Of a stretch of 64,000 bases of DNA, positions 62,685 through 64,000 are shown piece after piece (position 1 is the stretch's first letter; every line of letters starts with the position of its first letter). Origin of the DNA: Polaribacter sp. L3A8 (GTDB lineage: Bacteria > Bacteroidota > Bacteroidia > Flavobacteriales > Flavobacteriaceae); contig NZ_CP047026.1 of assembly GCF_009796785.1 (NCBI RefSeq), forward strand, positions 1,386,001-1,450,000, in the 5' to 3' direction. The position numbers and the translations under genes are program-made. Under the pieces are notes generated by a model, which saw only the letters and a program-made list of their open reading frames with translations, was not told where the DNA came from and did no database searches.

Positions 62685-64000
62685 AAAAAGTAATTTTAGT
62701 ATTCGCATTTTCTTTAGTATTGATTCACTGTAAAACAGTTACTAAAAAAGAAAAAATTACCGGTTTAATTGCCAATAAAGCAATGGTAGTTTCTGCCAGA
62801 GAAGAAGCTTCTAAGATTGGTTTACTTATATTAGAAAAAGGTGGAAATGCTTTTGATGCGATGGCAGCTACAGAATTAGCTTTAGCAGTTGCCTACCCTT
62901 ATGCAGGAAACCTCGGTGGCGGTGGTTTTATGGTATATCGTAAAAACAACGGAGAAATTGGTGCTTTAGATTATAGAGAAAAAGCGCCTTTGGCAGCATC
63001 TAAAGACATGTATTTAAATGATGATGGAAATGTAATTCCTAATAAAAGTACATTAGGCTCTATGGCAGTGGGAGTTCCAGGAACTATTGCAGGTGTTTTT
63101 GAAACACATCGAAAATTTGGAACATTACCAATACAAGATATTTTAAAACCAGTGATAGAATTGGCAAAACGTGGCGTAATTGTCACTAAAAAACAAGAAG
63201 CTAGAATTAAAGAATACCAACCTAAATTTAAAAAAGCCAATCAGTCTTTAATTCTTTTTGATAGTATCTGGAAAGAGAATGACATTATAAAATATCCTGC
63301 TTTAGCAGAAACCTTAGAAAGAATTTCTAAAAACGGTAGAGATGAGTTTTACAAAGGTGAAACGGCAGAACGTTTGGTAAAGTTCATGCAAGATAATGGA
63401 GGAATTATGACGCTTGAAGATTTGGCTAAATACGAAGCAAAATGGAGAACTCCAATTACCTTTAAATATGATGATTTAAAAGTAATTTCGATGTCGCCTC
63501 CTTCTAGTGGGGGAATTTGTTTGGCGCAAATTATGAACGGAATAGCCCCGTATGATATAGATACTTATGGTCATAATTCTGTAAAAGCAATTCAAATAAT
63601 TACAGAAGCAGAAAGACGTGCGTATGCAGATAGAAGTTTCTTTTTAGGTGATCCTGATTTTGTAAAGATTCCGTTAGAAACGTTAATTTCTAAAGATTAT
63701 ACGAAAGGAAGAATGGATGATTTTTCTTTTGATAAAGCAACAAAATCTGCAGATGTTGCACACGGAACTATAGAAATGGTAGAAAGTGACGAAACAACGC
63801 ATTATTCTATTGTAGATCAATTTGGAAATGCTGTTTCTGTAACCACAACATTAAATGGTGCTTATGGTTCTAAATTGTATTGTTCGGATTTAGGTTTCTT
63901 TCTAAATAATGAAATGGACGATTTTTCTAGCAAACCTGGTGTGCCAAATATGTTTGGATTAATTGGTGCTAAAGCAAATGAAATTGCACCAGAAAAAAGA
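62681..64000 (+). CDS. ggt: Gamma-glutamyltransferase (C-terminus beyond window)
   Basis: The frame is open from the ATG to the right edge (440 codons). The start MKKVILVFAFSLVLIHC has a likely lipobox (Cys17). Then come ANKAMVVSAREEASKIG, YPYAGNLGGGGFMVYR and the processing site with Thr372 in SDETTHYSIVD, where the precursor cuts itself to free the nucleophile. It breaks or transfers the gamma-glutamyl bond of glutathione and related compounds, in the periplasm. The small subunit is cut off by the window. Confidence 0.93.
   Translation, partial: MKKVILVFAFSLVLIHCKTVTKKEKITGLIANKAMVVSAREEASKIGLLILEKGGNAFDAMAATELALAVAYPYAGNLGGGGFMVYRKNNGEIGALDYREKAPLAASKDMYLNDDGNVIPNKSTLGSMAVGVPGTIAGVFETHRKFGTLPIQDILKPVIELAKRGVIVTKKQEARIKEYQPKFKKANQSLILFDSIWKENDIIKYPALAETLERISKNGRDEFYKGETAERLVKFMQDNGGIMTLEDLAKYEAKWRTPITFKYDDLKVISMSPPSSGGICLAQIMNGIAPYDIDTYGHNSVKAIQIITEAERRAYADRSFFLGDPDFVKIPLETLISKDYTKGRMDDFSFDKATKSADVAHGTIEMVESDETTHYSIVDQFGNAVSVTTTLNGAYGSKLYCSDLGFFLNNEMDDFSSKPGVPNMFGLIGAKANEIAPEKR

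Noticed and set aside
62971..63240. 89-codon minus-strand frame
   Set aside because: It is the antisense shadow of ggt, which is strongly supported on the plus strand.

Overview
The window looks like chromosomal DNA of a marine-type member of the Flavobacteriaceae (Polaribacter/Tenacibaculum-like; inferred from gene content, not proven). The evidence is low GC, many short lipoprotein signal sequences, promoters that fit the Bacteroidota -7 box TAnnTTTG, type IX secretion genes (PorG, a PorP/SprF family gene), Bacteroidota gene orders (porG-uppS-bamA-skp-skp-murI; DUF4835-coaBC-rpoZ-bamD) and a cbb3 oxidase in the CcoNO-fusion style. No tRNA, rRNA, CRISPR array or prophage was seen.

Layout. 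1-9.8 kb: ygiQ (cut by the left edge), an intergenic region full of repeats, a DJ-1-like lipoprotein, two secreted S15-type peptidases/hydrolases, an MFS transporter, a DUF1684 lipoprotein and a MazG-like pyrophosphohydrolase. 10-15.2 kb: katG, a PAP2 phosphatase, an alpha/beta hydrolase and pdxJ. 15.2-23.2 kb: CBS protein, nadK, then the outer-membrane biogenesis block porG-uppS-bamA-skp-skp-murI. 23.2-25.2 kb: an IS30-family element that has cut the 3' end off a porP/sprF gene. 25.4-36.9 kb: the microaerobic respiration block (TauE/SafE, fixH, ccoG, ccoP, ccoQ, ccoNO, ccoS, hemN, deoD, ccoI), divergent from a Crp/Fnr regulator. 37.1-44.5 kb: DUF4835, coaBC, rpoZ, bamD, ferritin, dapA, DUF6913, a phytase-like esterase and a YhhN protein. 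44.5-52 kb: an ABC permease fused to an M1 peptidase with its ATPase, an M42 peptidase, a NUDIX hydrolase and an unknown protein. 52-58.8 kb: a composite pseudogene, a 4-TM protein and a PIG-L/SSS symporter/Gfo-Idh group. 59-64 kb: dnaN, a tiny Cys protein, an uncharacterised two-gene unit, an ACP phosphodiesterase and ggt (cut by the right edge).

How parts work together. The cco block encodes the oxidase, its copper ATPase, its assembly factors and anaerobic haem synthesis. Two of its promoters carry Fnr-like palindromes at exactly the same 22-bp distance from the -7 box, and the likely regulator gene is adjacent, so this appears to be a self-contained oxygen-responsive regulon. The PorG-BamA-Skp block ties cell-wall lipid carrier, outer-membrane protein insertion and type IX secretion together.

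Most unusual points: (i) an uncharacterised operon of a 316-aa soluble protein and a 4-TM membrane protein (RexAB-like by architecture only) whose membrane gene is split by a frame change at an A6 tract; (ii) a one-base frame break inside ccoNO; (iii) the IS30 hit in porP/sprF; (iv) a deletion that fused remnants of a DUF294-type gene and a 3'-5' exonuclease gene; (v) a dispersed element in three copies with a variable but always self-complementary central hairpin.
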